Shown here: positions 8,701-19,265 of the stretch, piece after piece | Position numbering within the stretch: position 1 is the first letter of the stretch | Layout of the letters: every line of letters begins with the position of its first letter | Origin: an uncultured Paracoccaceae bacterium | GTDB taxonomy: Bacteria > Pseudomonadota > Alphaproteobacteria > Rhodobacterales > Rhodobacteraceae | DNA length: 64,000 nt | Direction: 5' to 3' | NCBI GenBank assembly: GCA_947492475.1 | Contig: CANLNM010000004.1 | Location: forward strand, 62,001 to 126,000 | The notes under the pieces: generated by a model | Database searches by the model: none | What the model saw: only the letters and a program-made list of their open reading frames with translations | What the model was told of the DNA's origin: nothing | Made by a program: the position numbers and the translations under genes

Positions 8701-8777
8701 GTCTATTAAATCCCCTTCAATGATTGAATTTCCCCACCAGACGCATAGGTTGTGTGTGATTTCTATGGGGACCCATC

Positions 8778-10355
8778 ATGCACCAGTTCCAAACTCCGGG
8801 CCGATCTTCGGTTTTCGCCACCAATGGCATGTGCGCCACGTCGCATCCATTGGCATCCAAAGTGGCGGTGCAAATCCTTGAATCTGGTGGAAATGCCATG
8901 GATGCCGCCATTGCAGGTGCGGTTTTATTGGGGTTTTGTGAACCCCAGATGACGGGCATCGGCGGCGATCTGTTTGCGCTGATTTCCCCGGCAGGCAAGG
9001 ATGACGTGGTTGCCCTGAACGGGTCTGGCCGCGCACCGGCAGGATTGAACGCACAATCATTGCGCGATCAAGGCCAAGACGTCATTGCCCCTTATTCGGC
9101 AACTGCGGTCACCATTCCGGGCGCAGTTGATGCATTTTGTCGCTTGTCCAAAGATTGGGGGCGTGTCGGTTTGGCAACATCTTTGGCCCCGGCGATCCAT
9201 TATGCCGAGGCAGGCGTGCCCGTGGCCCCCCGAGTCGCTGCCGATTGGGGGCCGGGTGCCAACAATCTGTCTGGCATCGCGCGCGACACATTCATGATCA
9301 ACGGCAATGCCCCCAAGGCTGGCCAAATTTTTCGCGCACCAAAACAGGCCGATGTGCTGCGCCGCATTGCGATGGACGGGCGCGACGCATTTTACGAAGG
9401 CGAAGTGGCCGAGGACATGGTGGCGTCACTGCGCGCAGCAGGCGGGTCCCACACTTTGGACGATTTTGCCGCCACGGCCTGTGAATACACCGATCCGATT
9501 TCTGGCAATTACGGCGATGTTGATCTGGTTGAACACCCACCCAACGGGCAAGGGGCGACCGCCATATTGCTGCTGAACATGTTGAAACAATACAATATTT
9601 CCAACATGGATCCAAATGGTGCCGAACGGGTTCATATCGAAGCTGAGGCCACCAAACTGGCCTATGATGCGCGCAACCGGTTTGTTGCCGATATGGATCA
9701 CATGACCCGCCTTGATCATATGGTGTCGATGGACACCGCTGAAAAGCTGGCTGGATTAATCGACCCAAAACGTGTGTTGCCCGCAGGTCTGCCCGGTGCG
9801 GAATCTGTGCACAAAGACACGATTTACATCACCGTGGTCGACAAAGATCGCATGGCCGTGTCGCTGATCTATTCAATCTTTCACAGCTTTGGGTCTGGCA
9901 TCGCGTCGGATAAATTTGGCATCTTGTTTCAAAACCGCGGCGCAGGGTTCACCCTGCAACAGGGTCACGACAACGAAGCCGCCGCAGGCAAGCGCCCGAT
10001 GCACACAATCATCCCCGGTATGTTAAAGAAAAATGGCCGGGTGATCATGCCGTTTGGCGTCATGGGCGGGCAATACCAGTCGACCGGGCATGCGCGTTTT
10101 GTGTCCAACCATGTTGATTTTGGGCTGTCCCCACAGGCCAATATCGATGCCCCGCGCAGCTTTGCCCAAGATAGCGTGCTGGATTTGGAATCCGGGTATA
10201 GCGACGACGTGGCCCAAAAACTGGTTGAGCTGGGTCATGACGTGCGGCGGCCCGAACTGGGAATTGGCGGTGCGCAATCCATCCAGATCAGGGATGATGG
10301 TATCCTAGAAGGCGGATCAGATCCGCGCAAAGACGGCTGTGCCTTGGGCTACTAA
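8778..10355 (+). CDS. Gamma-glutamyltransferase family protein
   Basis: A 525-residue Ntn-hydrolase precursor. The N-terminal body is typical (ATSHPLAS, ESGGNAMDAA, TGIGGDLFAL, PGAVDAF). The autocleavage and nucleophile threonine would be Thr in KDTIYITVVD near residue 348, followed by SIFHSFGSGI, where classical enzymes have a TTH-start and a SxxSxFGSGV-like segment. The family transfers or hydrolyses gamma-glutamyl groups of glutathione-like substrates; the YwrD-like subgroup is cytoplasmic, and no signal peptide is visible here. GGGGA lies before the ATG. The gene appears to be transcribed alone, convergent with hspQ. Confidence 0.88.
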   Translation: MHQFQTPGRSSVFATNGMCATSHPLASKVAVQILESGGNAMDAAIAGAVLLGFCEPQMTGIGGDLFALISPAGKDDVVALNGSGRAPAGLNAQSLRDQGQDVIAPYSATAVTIPGAVDAFCRLSKDWGRVGLATSLAPAIHYAEAGVPVAPRVAADWGPGANNLSGIARDTFMINGNAPKAGQIFRAPKQADVLRRIAMDGRDAFYEGEVAEDMVASLRAAGGSHTLDDFAATACEYTDPISGNYGDVDLVEHPPNGQGATAILLLNMLKQYNISNMDPNGAERVHIEAEATKLAYDARNRFVADMDHMTRLDHMVSMDTAEKLAGLIDPKRVLPAGLPGAESVHKDTIYITVVDKDRMAVSLIYSIFHSFGSGIASDKFGILFQNRGAGFTLQQGHDNEAAAGKRPMHTIIPGMLKKNGRVIMPFGVMGGQYQSTGHARFVSNHVDFGLSPQANIDAPRSFAQDSVLDLESGYSDDVAQKLVELGHDVRRPELGIGGAQSIQIRDDGILEGGSDPRKDGCALGY

Positions 10356-10362
10356 GCGGTTG

Positions 10363-10689
10363 TTAGTTCAGCTGAAAATGCAGCGGGTAGCTGCCATCCT
10401 CAAACGGGCCAAACAGATCCTCTAGGTCCGGGTGATCCACGGGTTCGCCGGAATAATCCGCAACCAAATTCTGTTCGGACACATAAGCGACGTAATAGCT
10501 TTCGTCGTTTTCAGCCAACAGATGATAAAATGGTTGGTCTTTTTCAGGGCGCGCCTCTTCTGGGATGGATTCGTACCATTCGTCAGAATTGGAAAACATT
10601 GCATCCACGTCAAAAACCACCCCGCGAAAGGGATGTTTACGATGCCGGACAACCTGTCCGAGGAAGTATTTTGCACGTGTTTTCAACAT
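10363..10689 (-). CDS. hspQ: Heat shock protein HspQ (YccV-like)
   Basis: A 108-residue protein with the YccV/HspQ fold: KYFLGQVVRHRKHPFRGVVFDVD at the N terminus (first part shown), then PFYHLLAEN and YVSEQNLV. In E. coli HspQ binds hemimethylated DNA and also acts as a specificity-enhancing factor for Lon. The ATG at 10689 (MLKTRAKYF) fits family length better than the frame from 10740. Its stop is 7 bases from the end of the convergent gamma-glutamyltransferase gene. Confidence 0.9.
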   Translation of the reverse strand: MLKTRAKYFLGQVVRHRKHPFRGVVFDVDAMFSNSDEWYESIPEEARPEKDQPFYHLLAENDESYYVAYVSEQNLVADYSGEPVDHPDLEDLFGPFEDGSYPLHFQLN

Positions 10690-10852
10690 ATTCCATTCGT
10701 CCTTATCCCTGTTTACCCGGCCCGATGGGGAAAAGTCCACGTTTAGGGACCCGAATCACAGGAAACAGTTTGTGAACTTGACCGGTACAGTCCCAAATCA
10801 AAACCCCCAAAACAGCGCTTGATCACACTTTCGCTCATTTCAGGAAATCCAT

Positions 10853-10880
10853 TTTCAGAGCACGAAAAATCAGCTATAAT
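10853..10880 (+). promoter_or_regulatory. Putative sigma-70 promoter for the lytic-transglycosylase-like lipoprotein
   Basis: A perfect -10 TATAAT lies at 10875-10880, with TTTTCA at 10853-10858 as a moderate -35 and a 16-base spacer. The gene start follows about 35 bases downstream. Confidence 0.4.
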
Positions 10881-10916
10881 CGGGCTAATAAAAAACTAAA
10901 TATGAGCGAGAGGCAG

Positions 10917-11504
10917 ATGAGCAAACTCAATCTCGCGGTTCTGTTGGTCCTAATCTTGGGTAGCTGTGGCACCCGAGACAGTTCTGCGCCGCGCAATCTG
11001 GACAACGCCTGTTCAATTTTGACGGAACGCCCGAATTATGTGCGTGCTTTCCGCCAGACTGAACGCAAATGGGGTGTGCAAGCGCACGTTCTAATGGCGA
11101 TGATCTATCAAGAAAGTAAATTTATTGCTGATAACCGTCCCCCGCATCGCTATGCGTTGGGGGTGATCCCAACCGGTCGACAAAGTTCGGCGCTGGGGTA
11201 TTCTCAGGCATTGGATGGCACTTGGGAAGAATATCAACGCTACGAAGGCAGCCGGTCGTCCAGCCGTACAAATATCAATGACGCGCTGGATTTCATGGGC
11301 TGGTACATGACGCAAACCGTTGAAGAAACAGGGGTTCCTTTGACCGACACCCGCAATCAATATCTGGCCTACCACGAAGGGCGCACAGGGTATCTGCGGG
11401 GCTCATATCGGTCCAAGGGCTGGTTGGTTCGCATCGCGGGCGAAGTCGATGATCGCGCTGACATGTACGAAGCTCAGTTGGCCAATTGCCGCCGCTGGAG
11501 ATAA
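10917..11504 (+). CDS. Lytic-transglycosylase-like lipoprotein (SLT domain)
   Basis: A protein of about 195 residues with a lipoprotein signal: a hydrophobic stretch ending in LGSCG, so it is probably lipidated at that Cys and held in the outer or inner membrane. The mature part has SLT-like features: KWGVQAHVLMAMIYQES with the likely catalytic Glu, SALGYSQALDGTW and YLAYHEG. The predicted action is cleavage of peptidoglycan glycan strands. ATG 10917 gives a typical MSKLNLAV lipoprotein start; ATG 10902 is the alternative. Upstream is a good TATAAT box and downstream a strong terminator. Confidence 0.8.
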   Translation: MSKLNLAVLLVLILGSCGTRDSSAPRNLDNACSILTERPNYVRAFRQTERKWGVQAHVLMAMIYQESKFIADNRPPHRYALGVIPTGRQSSALGYSQALDGTWEEYQRYEGSRSSSRTNINDALDFMGWYMTQTVEETGVPLTDTRNQYLAYHEGRTGYLRGSYRSKGWLVRIAGEVDDRADMYEAQLANCRRWR

Positions 11505-11507
11505 CAA

Positions 11508-11533
11508 AAAAGGGCGGTTTAACCCGCCCTTTT
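11508..11533. terminator. Bidirectional terminator
   Basis: AAAAGGGCGG (11508-11517) and CCGCCCTTTT (11524-11533) form a 10-bp stem with a 6-base loop and have T runs on both strands. It separates the convergent transglycosylase-like gene and lolA. Confidence 0.85.
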
Positions 11534-11556
11534 CATTTCCGAATTTTGAAATCTGA

Positions 11557-12171
11557 TCAATTCTGCCAGTTGCGCATTTCGCGCTGGATGTTGAAATTGA
11601 TGTCGCGAATATTGCCACCTTTGTCCAAATCACCGAGGATCAGCGTCGTTTGTGACCCCGTGTCATCGGTGATGATCCACTGGCGCAGCTCAGTCGGGTT
11701 GGCCGTGAACACCAATTGGATATTGCCGTATTCGGGGTGATCCGGGTCCTGTGCACGCACCGTGGTCGTGGTCCCATCTGACGTGTGACCTGTCACCATA
11801 TTGGCGCGCGCCAGATCAACATTGTCGTCCAGGATAATGCTTAGCGGGGTTTCCCGCAGCGGATAACGCTGTGGCCCGGCATTGGAACGTGGATCAAACA
11901 CGGCCAATTGCCCACCCGCCGCCAAAACCAGCGATTGTTCGGGTGGGTTATATTCAAACCGAATACGCCCCGGACGTTTGATCAGGATTTCCCCGGTCGC
12001 AATTGTCCCGTCTGCATTGATCTGGGTGAACTCGCCTTTGGCGGTGCCCAACCCATTCAGGTAACGTGAAATTTCGCTCAGCGGAATTTGCTGGGCATTG
12101 GACGGCGCTGCGGCTGCCAGTGCGGCCAGCAACATCGGGATCAGGAGTATCAGAAATCTAAACTTGCTCAT
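11557..12171 (-). CDS. lolA: Outer-membrane lipoprotein carrier protein LolA
   Basis: About 204 residues with a signal peptide (MSKFRFLILLIPMLLAAL, cleavage probably after SNA). The mature part shows LolA features: SRYLNGLGTAKGEFTQ, GEILIKRPGRIRFEYNPPEQ and LVLAAGGQLAVFDPRSN. LolA carries lipoproteins through the periplasm from the LolCDE transporter to the outer membrane. ATG 12171 is preferred over the in-frame GTG 12180 because AGGTGAG lies 5 bases before it. It follows ftsK by about 120 bases on the same strand, an arrangement common in alphaproteobacteria. Confidence 0.92.
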   Translation of the reverse strand: MSKFRFLILLIPMLLAALAAAAPSNAQQIPLSEISRYLNGLGTAKGEFTQINADGTIATGEILIKRPGRIRFEYNPPEQSLVLAAGGQLAVFDPRSNAGPQRYPLRETPLSIILDDNVDLARANMVTGHTSDGTTTTVRAQDPDHPEYGNIQLVFTANPTELRQWIITDDTGSQTTLILGDLDKGGNIRDINFNIQREMRNWQN

Positions 12172-12293
12172 GCATCTCACCTAGTTCTTAGGGCGCATGA
12201 TTGCACCCCGCTGTGACATCACCAAGTCAGGATATCCCGAAGATAAGCGATATCGCGCCGCCCGTTATCCAATAACACGCTGTTTTTTGCGAC

Positions 12294-15200
12294 TTATTGG
12301 ATTTCTGGCACCAAAACATCGCGTTTGCCCACATGGTTGGCGGATGACACGACGCCTTCGTCTTCCATCTGTTCGACCAAACGCGCCGCTTTGTTATAGC
12401 CGATCGCCAATTTGCGCTGAATGTAAGACGTCGAACATTTGCGATCCCGCGCCACAATCTGCACCGCTTGATCATAAAGCGCGTCTTCGCCCGTGGTGTT
12501 GCCACCCAGCCCCAGAACCGCGTCGATGTTGCTTTCTTTTTCATCCGAAGGCCCATCAACCACACCGGATTGATAATCAGGTGGACCGAATTGTTTGAGA
12601 TAGGTCACGATTTCTTCGACTTCTTCATCGCTAACAAACGGCCCATGCACGCGGGTGATTTTTGCACCCCCCGCCATATAAAGCATATCGCCCATTCCCA
12701 ACAATTGTTCAGCCCCCTGTTCGCCCAGAATGGTGCGGCTGTCGATTTTGCCGGTCACTTGGAACGAAATCCGGGTGGGGAAGTTGGCCTTGATTGTGCC
12801 GGTGATCACATCCACCGATGGGCGCTGTGTGGCCATGATGATGTGAATGCCAGACGCCCGCGCCATTTGCGCAAGCCGTTGAATACAGGCCTCAATCTCT
12901 TTGCCTGCGACCATCATCAGATCGGCCATTTCGTCTACAATCACGACGATATATGGCATTTTCTCTGGCATGATCTCTTCTGTTTCAAAGATCGGTTCGC
13001 CGGTATCATCCGCAAATCCGGTCTGAACCGTGCGGCTGAACGTTTCATTTTTTGCCAGAGCATCCGCGACGCGCCCGTTATAGCCTTCGATGTTACGCAC
13101 GCCCATTTTGGACATTTTGCGATAGCGATCTTCCATTTCGCCCACGGTCCATTTCAACGCGACAACCGCCTTTTTCGGGTCGGTCACAACAGGGGACAAC
13201 AGGTGCGGGATGCCGTCATAAACGGACAATTCCAACATTTTTGGATCGATCATGATCATCCGGCATTCATCCGGCGTCAGTTTATAGAGCAACGACAGGA
13301 TCATGGTGTTGATGGCAACGGATTTACCGGACCCGGTGGTCCCGGCGATCAACAGGTGGGGCATTTTGGCCAAGTTCGCAACGACGGGATCGCCGCCGAT
13401 GTCTTTGCCCAAGGCCAGTGGCAATTTATGGCTGCCATCGCCGTAATCCCGGTTCGACAGGATTTCGCGGAACGACACCATTTCGCGTTTTTCGTTGGGC
13501 AATTCGATCCCGATCACAGACCGGCCCGGCACGGTGGACACCCGCGCCGACAACGCCGACATGGATCGCGCAATATCGTCGGCGAGGCCAATCACACGAC
13601 TGGCCTTCAAACCCGGCGCTGGTTCCAGTTCATACATGGTCACAACGGGGCCGGGGCGCACGCTGACGATTTCGCCTTTGACGCCGTAATCATCCAGAAC
13701 GGTTTCCAGCATCCGTGCGTTTTCTTCCAACGCTTCGTCGCTCAGCACATGGCGTTCGACCTCTGCCGGATTGGCCAACAGGCTTAGCGGTGGCACCTCA
13801 TAAGACGTGTCGCGATCTTCAAATTGCAACGCAGGCTGGGCTTCGGCCTTGGCCTGAACGGATGGCTGAATTGGCTTTTTCACAGGATGCTGTACAACGC
13901 GACGATCCAAACCAGAATAGGCGGTTTGCGCCGGGGCCGTCACAGGAGTTACAGCCGGTTTCGGAGCCAGATCATAAGCAACTGGCGAAGGGGTCGGCGC
14001 GGGTTGTGGCGCCACGTCTTGGGGGATGGATTCCTGTGCCAATGGCGCTTCAAAGGCCGGGACATCCACCATGGGTGCTTCGACCAATGGGGCCTGCGCC
14101 ATTGCCGGATCCGCATATAATTGCGGTTCAGCGGGCAAACCAGCCTGCGGGTTGCTAGTGTCCAAAATCAGCGGTTGCGGGCCACGTTTGCGCAGCAGCG
14201 TTGCCTGAGGTTTGGTCACCATGGGCGACCGTACACGTGCTTTGATCACGTCAGAAATCTTGGCTTTGATCCGGTCATCGCTGGCCGCGGGCATGTCTGT
14301 CTCGATCAATTCAGGTTCAACCAATTCCGGCGCTGGCAACGGATCGGCCCGTTTCAGCAGGGATGGCATGCGTGACAGCAATCCGCCACGCGGCTCTGAC
14401 TCTGGCTCTGCCTCGGTGTGATAAACATTTGGTTCGGCGCGCAATTCGGCCTGCATTGGCGCGTAATCATGTGTTTCGGTCTGCGCGACGGGTGCGGATT
14501 GCGCTGCCATATTGGCGCGCACGATATTGGCCACACGCTGCGTTTCGGTCGGCTCGGGAACAGCGTCATAGGCCATTGCCTCAGCTTCGGCCTCTGCGCG
14601 TTCTGCCCGCGCTTTTTCGCGACGATCCGCGATATTGGCCTGCATGCCTTGTGCTGCACGCATGGATGCCGACGCGCCCTGCCCCAACATTTGCAGCAAC
14701 ATCGAATACAACATCACCACGCCAAGCGCCATAAAACGGCCGCCGACCTTTAATTCGCGCATAGTAAATCCAAGCACAAACGTGCCCATGGCCAAAATGC
14801 CAACGCCCATCACCAAGGACATCAGTTTCACGCCAAACGTGACCTTAAACGGAATGATTGTCAGGATCACACCCAACACCGTTTCCCCAAACAATCCGCC
14901 CAAACCAAACGAATGGCTCCAATCTGATCCCGGTGTCAGGGACGCGGCATAAACAGACCCAAATGCGATGGCGATCGGAAAGAAAATCAACCGTTCCAGC
15001 GCCCGTTCTTCGCCGCGATGCAACACCATGCGCAGACCCCATGCGCCCATGATGATGGCCAAACCCCAGGACCCCAGCCCGATAATGGCGATCAATGACG
15101 CGGAAATAGACGCCCCTGTGCGCCCCATCGCGTTTTGAACCGGGGTATCCGATGCGGTGACCCATGACGGATCATCCGGCGAATAACTGCTCAGCATAAG

Positions 15201-15323
15201 GGCGACGATGGCCGCCAACAGGATCAGAAACAGGCCGATCAACTCTTTGCCGCGCTTTTCCAACGCGGCCTGGGTTGTGCTGTCAAACAATGGATCGCGC
15301 TGACGGGATTGGTACAAAGCCAT
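12294..15323 (-). CDS. ftsK: DNA translocase FtsK
   Basis: A 1009-residue septum-located DNA pump that clears and resolves chromosome ends at division. Four to five membrane helices lie within about residues 28-200, followed by a long Pro/Ala/Gln-rich linker to about residue 500. The motor domain has Walker A GTTGSGKS near residue 660 and Walker [11 protein letters not shown] near 796. The winged-helix gamma domain (from about 940, [20 protein letters not shown]) reads KOPS-type sites. GAGGAAAG precedes the ATG. It starts 9 bases after the aminotransferase gene, so the two are probably cotranscribed. Confidence 0.96.
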   Translation of the reverse strand: MALYQSRQRDPLFDSTTQAALEKRGKELIGLFLILLAAIVALMLSSYSPDDPSWVTASDTPVQNAMGRTGASISASLIAIIGLGSWGLAIIMGAWGLRMVLHRGEERALERLIFFPIAIAFGSVYAASLTPGSDWSHSFGLGGLFGETVLGVILTIIPFKVTFGVKLMSLVMGVGILAMGTFVLGFTMRELKVGGRFMALGVVMLYSMLLQMLGQGASASMRAAQGMQANIADRREKARAERAEAEAEAMAYDAVPEPTETQRVANIVRANMAAQSAPVAQTETHDYAPMQAELRAEPNVYHTEAEPESEPRGGLLSRMPSLLKRADPLPAPELVEPELIETDMPAASDDRIKAKISDVIKARVRSPMVTKPQATLLRKRGPQPLILDTSNPQAGLPAEPQLYADPAMAQAPLVEAPMVDVPAFEAPLAQESIPQDVAPQPAPTPSPVAYDLAPKPAVTPVTAPAQTAYSGLDRRVVQHPVKKPIQPSVQAKAEAQPALQFEDRDTSYEVPPLSLLANPAEVERHVLSDEALEENARMLETVLDDYGVKGEIVSVRPGPVVTMYELEPAPGLKASRVIGLADDIARSMSALSARVSTVPGRSVIGIELPNEKREMVSFREILSNRDYGDGSHKLPLALGKDIGGDPVVANLAKMPHLLIAGTTGSGKSVAINTMILSLLYKLTPDECRMIMIDPKMLELSVYDGIPHLLSPVVTDPKKAVVALKWTVGEMEDRYRKMSKMGVRNIEGYNGRVADALAKNETFSRTVQTGFADDTGEPIFETEEIMPEKMPYIVVIVDEMADLMMVAGKEIEACIQRLAQMARASGIHIIMATQRPSVDVITGTIKANFPTRISFQVTGKIDSRTILGEQGAEQLLGMGDMLYMAGGAKITRVHGPFVSDEEVEEIVTYLKQFGPPDYQSGVVDGPSDEKESNIDAVLGLGGNTTGEDALYDQAVQIVARDRKCSTSYIQRKLAIGYNKAARLVEQMEDEGVVSSANHVGKRDVLVPEIQ

Positions 15324-15332
15324 CTTCTTTCC

Positions 15333-16511
15333 TCAATTATACAAACAGTTACGGATCAGGGTCAGTCCGCGCTGTGTTTCTTCTTTTGGGGCCACAAGTG
15401 CGACCCGGATATAGCCGGCGCCGGGGTTTTCCCCGTTCACGTCACGACTAAGATACGCGCCCGGCAGAACACGAACGCCCGTTTCCTGCCAAAGCTTTAG
15501 AGCTGCGGCTTCGCCGTCTTTGACGGGCAGCCACAGGAAAAATCCAGCCTCAGGCGAGGCATAGCCGGGAACATCAGCGAAAATTTTGTCCGCCAGATCG
15601 AATTTTTCGGCATAAAGCGCGCGATTTTCGATCACATGGGTTTCGTCGCCCCATGCCTTGGCGGCGACGTGTTGCAATGGCAACGGCAGTGGCGCACCCG
15701 CATAGGCCCGCAATTGACGCATGCGGGCGATGCTTTGGGGACCACCTGCGGCAAATCCGGACCGCAATCCGGGCAAATTCGACCGTTTCGACAGGGAATG
15801 AAACACCACAACACGTTCTGGATCCGCACCCATTTCCTGTGCAATTTCCAATGCACCAGCGGGGGGGGAATCCCGGTAAATTTCAGAATAGCATTCATCG
15901 GCGAAAATACGGAAATCGTGTTTTTCAGCCAGCGTGATCAAATTGGTCCAGTAATCCCGCCCCGCAACCGCGCCCTGCGGATTGGCGGGGGAACAGATAT
16001 AGGCAATCGTCGTGCGGTTCAGGATGTCCTCAGGCAAGGATGCATAATCCGGCAGATGCCCGGTCTGTGCGGTTGCGGGCACAAAAACCGGCTCTGCGTT
16101 CACAGAAATCGCCCCGATGGCGTAGACCTGATAAAACGGATTGGGCATCAATACGACAGGCTGTTGCCCGTTCTTTACCTCAGGACACAGCGCCATGGAC
16201 GCGTTGTACAATCCCTCTCTTGTGCCGTTCAGCGCGAGGATTTGATCCCCTTTTAGGGTCACCCCATAGCGCCCTGCAACCCAACCGGCGATCGCGGCCA
16301 ACAGGTCAGGCGCGCCTTCATTTGTTGGGTATTTTCCGAATTCTGACAGCGTTTGGTTGATCACATCCCCAACAAAAGCAGGGAACGCATGACGCGGCTC
16401 GCCGATGGTCATGGCAATGACCTCTCCGCCGGGCGCATGTGCGTCCAGCAGATTCCGCAGGCGCGGAAACGCATAGGCCGGTAGGTTCGAAAACCGCTCG
16501 GGGTAGATCAT
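15333..16511 (-). CDS. Class I/II PLP aminotransferase (succinyldiaminopimelate aminotransferase-like)
   Basis: A 392-residue fold-type I aminotransferase. The PLP lysine is in SLSKRSNLPG near residue 242, the cofactor aspartate region is IFADECYSEIY, and the substrate arginine region is AGYIRVALV at the C terminus. The sequence resembles DapC-type succinyldiaminopimelate transaminases (MTIGEPRH, PNPFYQVY), which would place it in lysine/peptidoglycan synthesis, but aspartate or aromatic transaminase activity cannot be excluded. TGAGGCAG precedes the ATG. It is the first gene of the minus-strand unit leading into ftsK. Confidence 0.82.
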   Translation of the reverse strand: MIYPERFSNLPAYAFPRLRNLLDAHAPGGEVIAMTIGEPRHAFPAFVGDVINQTLSEFGKYPTNEGAPDLLAAIAGWVAGRYGVTLKGDQILALNGTREGLYNASMALCPEVKNGQQPVVLMPNPFYQVYAIGAISVNAEPVFVPATAQTGHLPDYASLPEDILNRTTIAYICSPANPQGAVAGRDYWTNLITLAEKHDFRIFADECYSEIYRDSPPAGALEIAQEMGADPERVVVFHSLSKRSNLPGLRSGFAAGGPQSIARMRQLRAYAGAPLPLPLQHVAAKAWGDETHVIENRALYAEKFDLADKIFADVPGYASPEAGFFLWLPVKDGEAAALKLWQETGVRVLPGAYLSRDVNGENPGAGYIRVALVAPKEETQRGLTLIRNCLYN

Positions 16512-16630
16512 AACTGCCTCAATTCACGGGATCATTGACGTCCCATTTGCACCCAGATTAGCCCGGTGAGACGGCAAGTGTCCAGAAAAACGGCAATTTT
16601 TTGGCACGCTGCGCACGAGGATTGTGGCAT

Positions 16631-17959
16631 TTAGGCCAAAGCACGCTCTACCGCGGCACCGATCCTCAGCAAACGCTCTTCGGTTCCGGGGGCTGAATTG
16701 AACAAAATCCCGCTTGATGGGACGTTGGTTGGCAGGCTCAGTCCGCATAATCCAAACAAGTTTCCGACGCGGGTATTGCGCAGCGCCATCAAATTGGAAT
16801 GCACGTAATATTCCGCATCTTCCATCAGGCGTTTGACATTCGGCGGCAGAATGGGCGCGGTCGGAAAAATCACCGCATTATAGCCTCGCGTTGCAGACAA
16901 ATATTGCGCCCGCAAGTCGTGCAAATACCGCCAAGTGGTCAAATAATCATGCGCCGCGACCTCTTTGCCGGCCCGCACCCGTTCCAAAATGGGGGGATAC
17001 ATTTTTTCGGGATGGGACTCGACCAAATCGCGCCACGCTGAATAGGCATCTGCAGTAAATAGCGGTCCGCCAATTGCCAGCGCATCCTCGATCACTGGCA
17101 CTGCGCGTCGCTCGATTATGGCACCCGCCGCTTCAAGCTTTTGAACCGCCCAATCGAACCCCTTTTGTGGCCCCTCTTGGACGTCGTCCAAAACCAACGT
17201 TTCCGGGATCAAAAACCGCATGCCTTCTAGGTCAACTCCCCCCAAATCAATCGCGCGTATCCCTTCTAACGCGGCCAATGACGCCGCCGCGTCTTCGACG
17301 TTTCGACATAGCGGCCCAACCGTATCAAAGGTTTTGCACAACGGCACAACACCCTTTAATGACAATCGGCCATGGGTGGTTTTCAACCCGACCAAATCGT
17401 TCCAAGCGGCCGGAATGCGCACAGAACCACCCGTGTCGGACCCAATCGCTAACGGCGCCAACCCAAAGGCCACAGACGCAGCCGCCCCGGAAGAGGACCC
17501 ACCGGGAACGGCATCGGAATCATTCACGTTGGGAGAGGTTGCCGTGATTGGGTTCAACCCCAGACCGGAAAAGGCGATTTCGGACATGTGGGTTTTTCCC
17601 AAACAAACCAACCCCATAGATGTCGCGGTTTGTAAAACATGCGCATCCTTGGATGGCACGCGCCCCTTCAAAAGAGCCGTGCCTGCCTCTGTCGCTGTGC
17701 CGCTGGTATCGAACAAATCTTTCCAGCATACGGGAACGCCATCCAGTTCGGACAATCGTTGCCCCTTTTTCGCTCGCTCAGAGGCGGCCTTGGCCTCAAA
17801 CATTGCGCGATCTGGGGTCGTGCGCGCATAGATTTGCGGACCTGCCGGATGGGCGTGGATTGCATCCAGATAGACCGCGGCCAAATCCACCGGATCGATG
17901 TCGCCACGCGCAATGCCGCGGCCCAATTCCGCCGCCCCTGCCCAAAGCCAGTCCTGCAT
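16631..17959 (-). CDS. Amidase signature-family hydrolase
   Basis: A 442-residue amidase-signature enzyme with the full Ser-cisSer-Lys triad: Lys80 in VCWKD, the cis-serine in PGGSSSG at about 153-158, and the nucleophile Ser179 in DTGGSVRIPA. It hydrolyses a C-N amide bond; the substrate is unknown. There is no GatB or GatC neighbour, so it is not the tRNA amidotransferase subunit. AAGGAAGGG precedes the ATG. It diverges from the UbiH-type gene with a 91-base gap that must hold both promoters. Confidence 0.87.
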   Translation of the reverse strand: MQDWLWAGAAELGRGIARGDIDPVDLAAVYLDAIHAHPAGPQIYARTTPDRAMFEAKAASERAKKGQRLSELDGVPVCWKDLFDTSGTATEAGTALLKGRVPSKDAHVLQTATSMGLVCLGKTHMSEIAFSGLGLNPITATSPNVNDSDAVPGGSSSGAAASVAFGLAPLAIGSDTGGSVRIPAAWNDLVGLKTTHGRLSLKGVVPLCKTFDTVGPLCRNVEDAAASLAALEGIRAIDLGGVDLEGMRFLIPETLVLDDVQEGPQKGFDWAVQKLEAAGAIIERRAVPVIEDALAIGGPLFTADAYSAWRDLVESHPEKMYPPILERVRAGKEVAAHDYLTTWRYLHDLRAQYLSATRGYNAVIFPTAPILPPNVKRLMEDAEYYVHSNLMALRNTRVGNLFGLCGLSLPTNVPSSGILFNSAPGTEERLLRIGAAVERALA

Positions 17960-18050
17960 GGTTTGCCCTTCCTTTTTGTCAGGCCCTTTTTGTCAGGGTA
18001 GCGGCACCAAGCCCCATGGACAATCCCATCAATCCCCCCATATTTGCGTC

Positions 18051-19265
18051 ATGGAAAACAAATGCGATATCGCCATTATTGGGGGCGGCCTGAACGGTCC
18101 AGCACTCGCGCTTGCGCTGGCTAAAACCGGGTTTTCAGTCACGGTCATCGACGCTTTGCCTGTGGATCAGCGTTCTGATCCGGGGTTTGACGGGCGCGCC
18201 TATGCATTGGCGCTTGCCTCGCAACGCTTGCTTCGAAATGTGGGTGTGTGGACGGATTTGGCCGATCAATCTCAGCCGATGTACGAAATCAAAGTGACGG
18301 ATGGCCGCGCCGGAGAAGGGGCAAGCCCTTGGATGCTTCACTTTGATCATGCTGAGATCGAAGAAGGGCCAATGGGCTATATGGTCGAAGATCGATATTT
18401 GCGGCGCGCATTCCTAAAGGCGATGCAAGCGGAGCCAAATATCACGCAGCTGTCCAGTGAAACTGTTATTTCACAATCAGTTACGTATAATTCTGTCACA
18501 ATATCGCTCGCTTCGGGCGCAAATGTTACGGCGCAATTGGCCATCGGATGCGATGGGCGAAACAGCGGAACCGCGACCCGCAGTGGCATTGGGCGCAAAG
18601 GGTGGGATTATGGCCAAACCGCCGTCACCTGCGCAATCGCACATGATCATCCTCACCAAGGGATAGCGCATCAATTCTTTATGCCCGCCGGTCCTTTGGC
18701 GATTTTGCCGCTGCCAGGTAACGTCTCCTCCATTGTTTGGAGCGAAACCCACGCCCGCGCGGCAGAGTTGATGGCAATGAATGAAGACACATTTCTTGAA
18801 GCATTGCGCCCCGCATTTGGGTCATTTCTCGGGGATATTCAGCTGGCAAGCACCCGGTTTTCTTATCCTTTGAATCTGACACTTGCTGATCGTTTTATCG
18901 AAGACAGGATTGCGTTGGTTGGCGATGCGGCCCATGGCATGCATCCAATTGCGGGTCAGGGGCTAAACGCCGGATTGCGAGATGTCGGTGCCTTGGCAGA
19001 AGTGCTAAGCGCCGCACGTGCCCGTGGCGAAGACATTGGAAACAAACAGGTTTTGCGTCGCTACCAACAATGGCGTCGGTTCGATACTGCATCACTGGCC
19101 CTGGCGACAGATACCTTTAATAAACTGTTTTCCAACGATAATCCCGTGCTGCGCGGATTAAGAGATTTCGGCCTGGGCGCGGTCAACGCTGTTCCGGGAT
19201 TGCGCCGCAATTTTATCCGTGAAGCCGCCGGTCTGACAGGTGATTTGCCGCGCCTTATGCGGTGA
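18051..19265 (+). CDS. UbiH/UbiF/VisC/COQ6-family FAD hydroxylase
   Basis: A 404-residue flavin monooxygenase of the ubiquinone-synthesis type. It has the N-terminal dinucleotide motif IIGGGLNGPALALAL, the middle AIGCDGRNS (DG motif), and GDAAHGMHPIAGQGLNAGLRD, which holds the FAD ribityl chain. The expected role is ring hydroxylation of a ubiquinone precursor with O2 and NAD(P)H; which ring carbon is not certain. ATG 18051 (MENKCDIAI) places the FAD motif where the family has it; the open frame further upstream lacks similarity. Its 3' end is overlapped by an antisense reading frame tail. Confidence 0.88.
   Translation: MENKCDIAIIGGGLNGPALALALAKTGFSVTVIDALPVDQRSDPGFDGRAYALALASQRLLRNVGVWTDLADQSQPMYEIKVTDGRAGEGASPWMLHFDHAEIEEGPMGYMVEDRYLRRAFLKAMQAEPNITQLSSETVISQSVTYNSVTISLASGANVTAQLAIGCDGRNSGTATRSGIGRKGWDYGQTAVTCAIAHDHPHQGIAHQFFMPAGPLAILPLPGNVSSIVWSETHARAAELMAMNEDTFLEALRPAFGSFLGDIQLASTRFSYPLNLTLADRFIEDRIALVGDAAHGMHPIAGQGLNAGLRDVGALAEVLSAARARGEDIGNKQVLRRYQQWRRFDTASLALATDTFNKLFSNDNPVLRGLRDFGLGAVNAVPGLRRNFIREAAGLTGDLPRLMR

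Noticed and set aside
12267-12302. ATCCAATAA / TTATTGGAT inverted repeat at the end of ftsK as a terminator
   Set aside because: The arms are 9 bp and perfect, but they are AT-rich, overlap the stop codon and no T run follows, so I did not list it as a terminator.
12468-13787. A 439-codon plus-strand frame opposite ftsK
   Set aside because: Shadow of the ftsK motor domain, very His/Phe/Arg-rich, with no ribosome site or motif.
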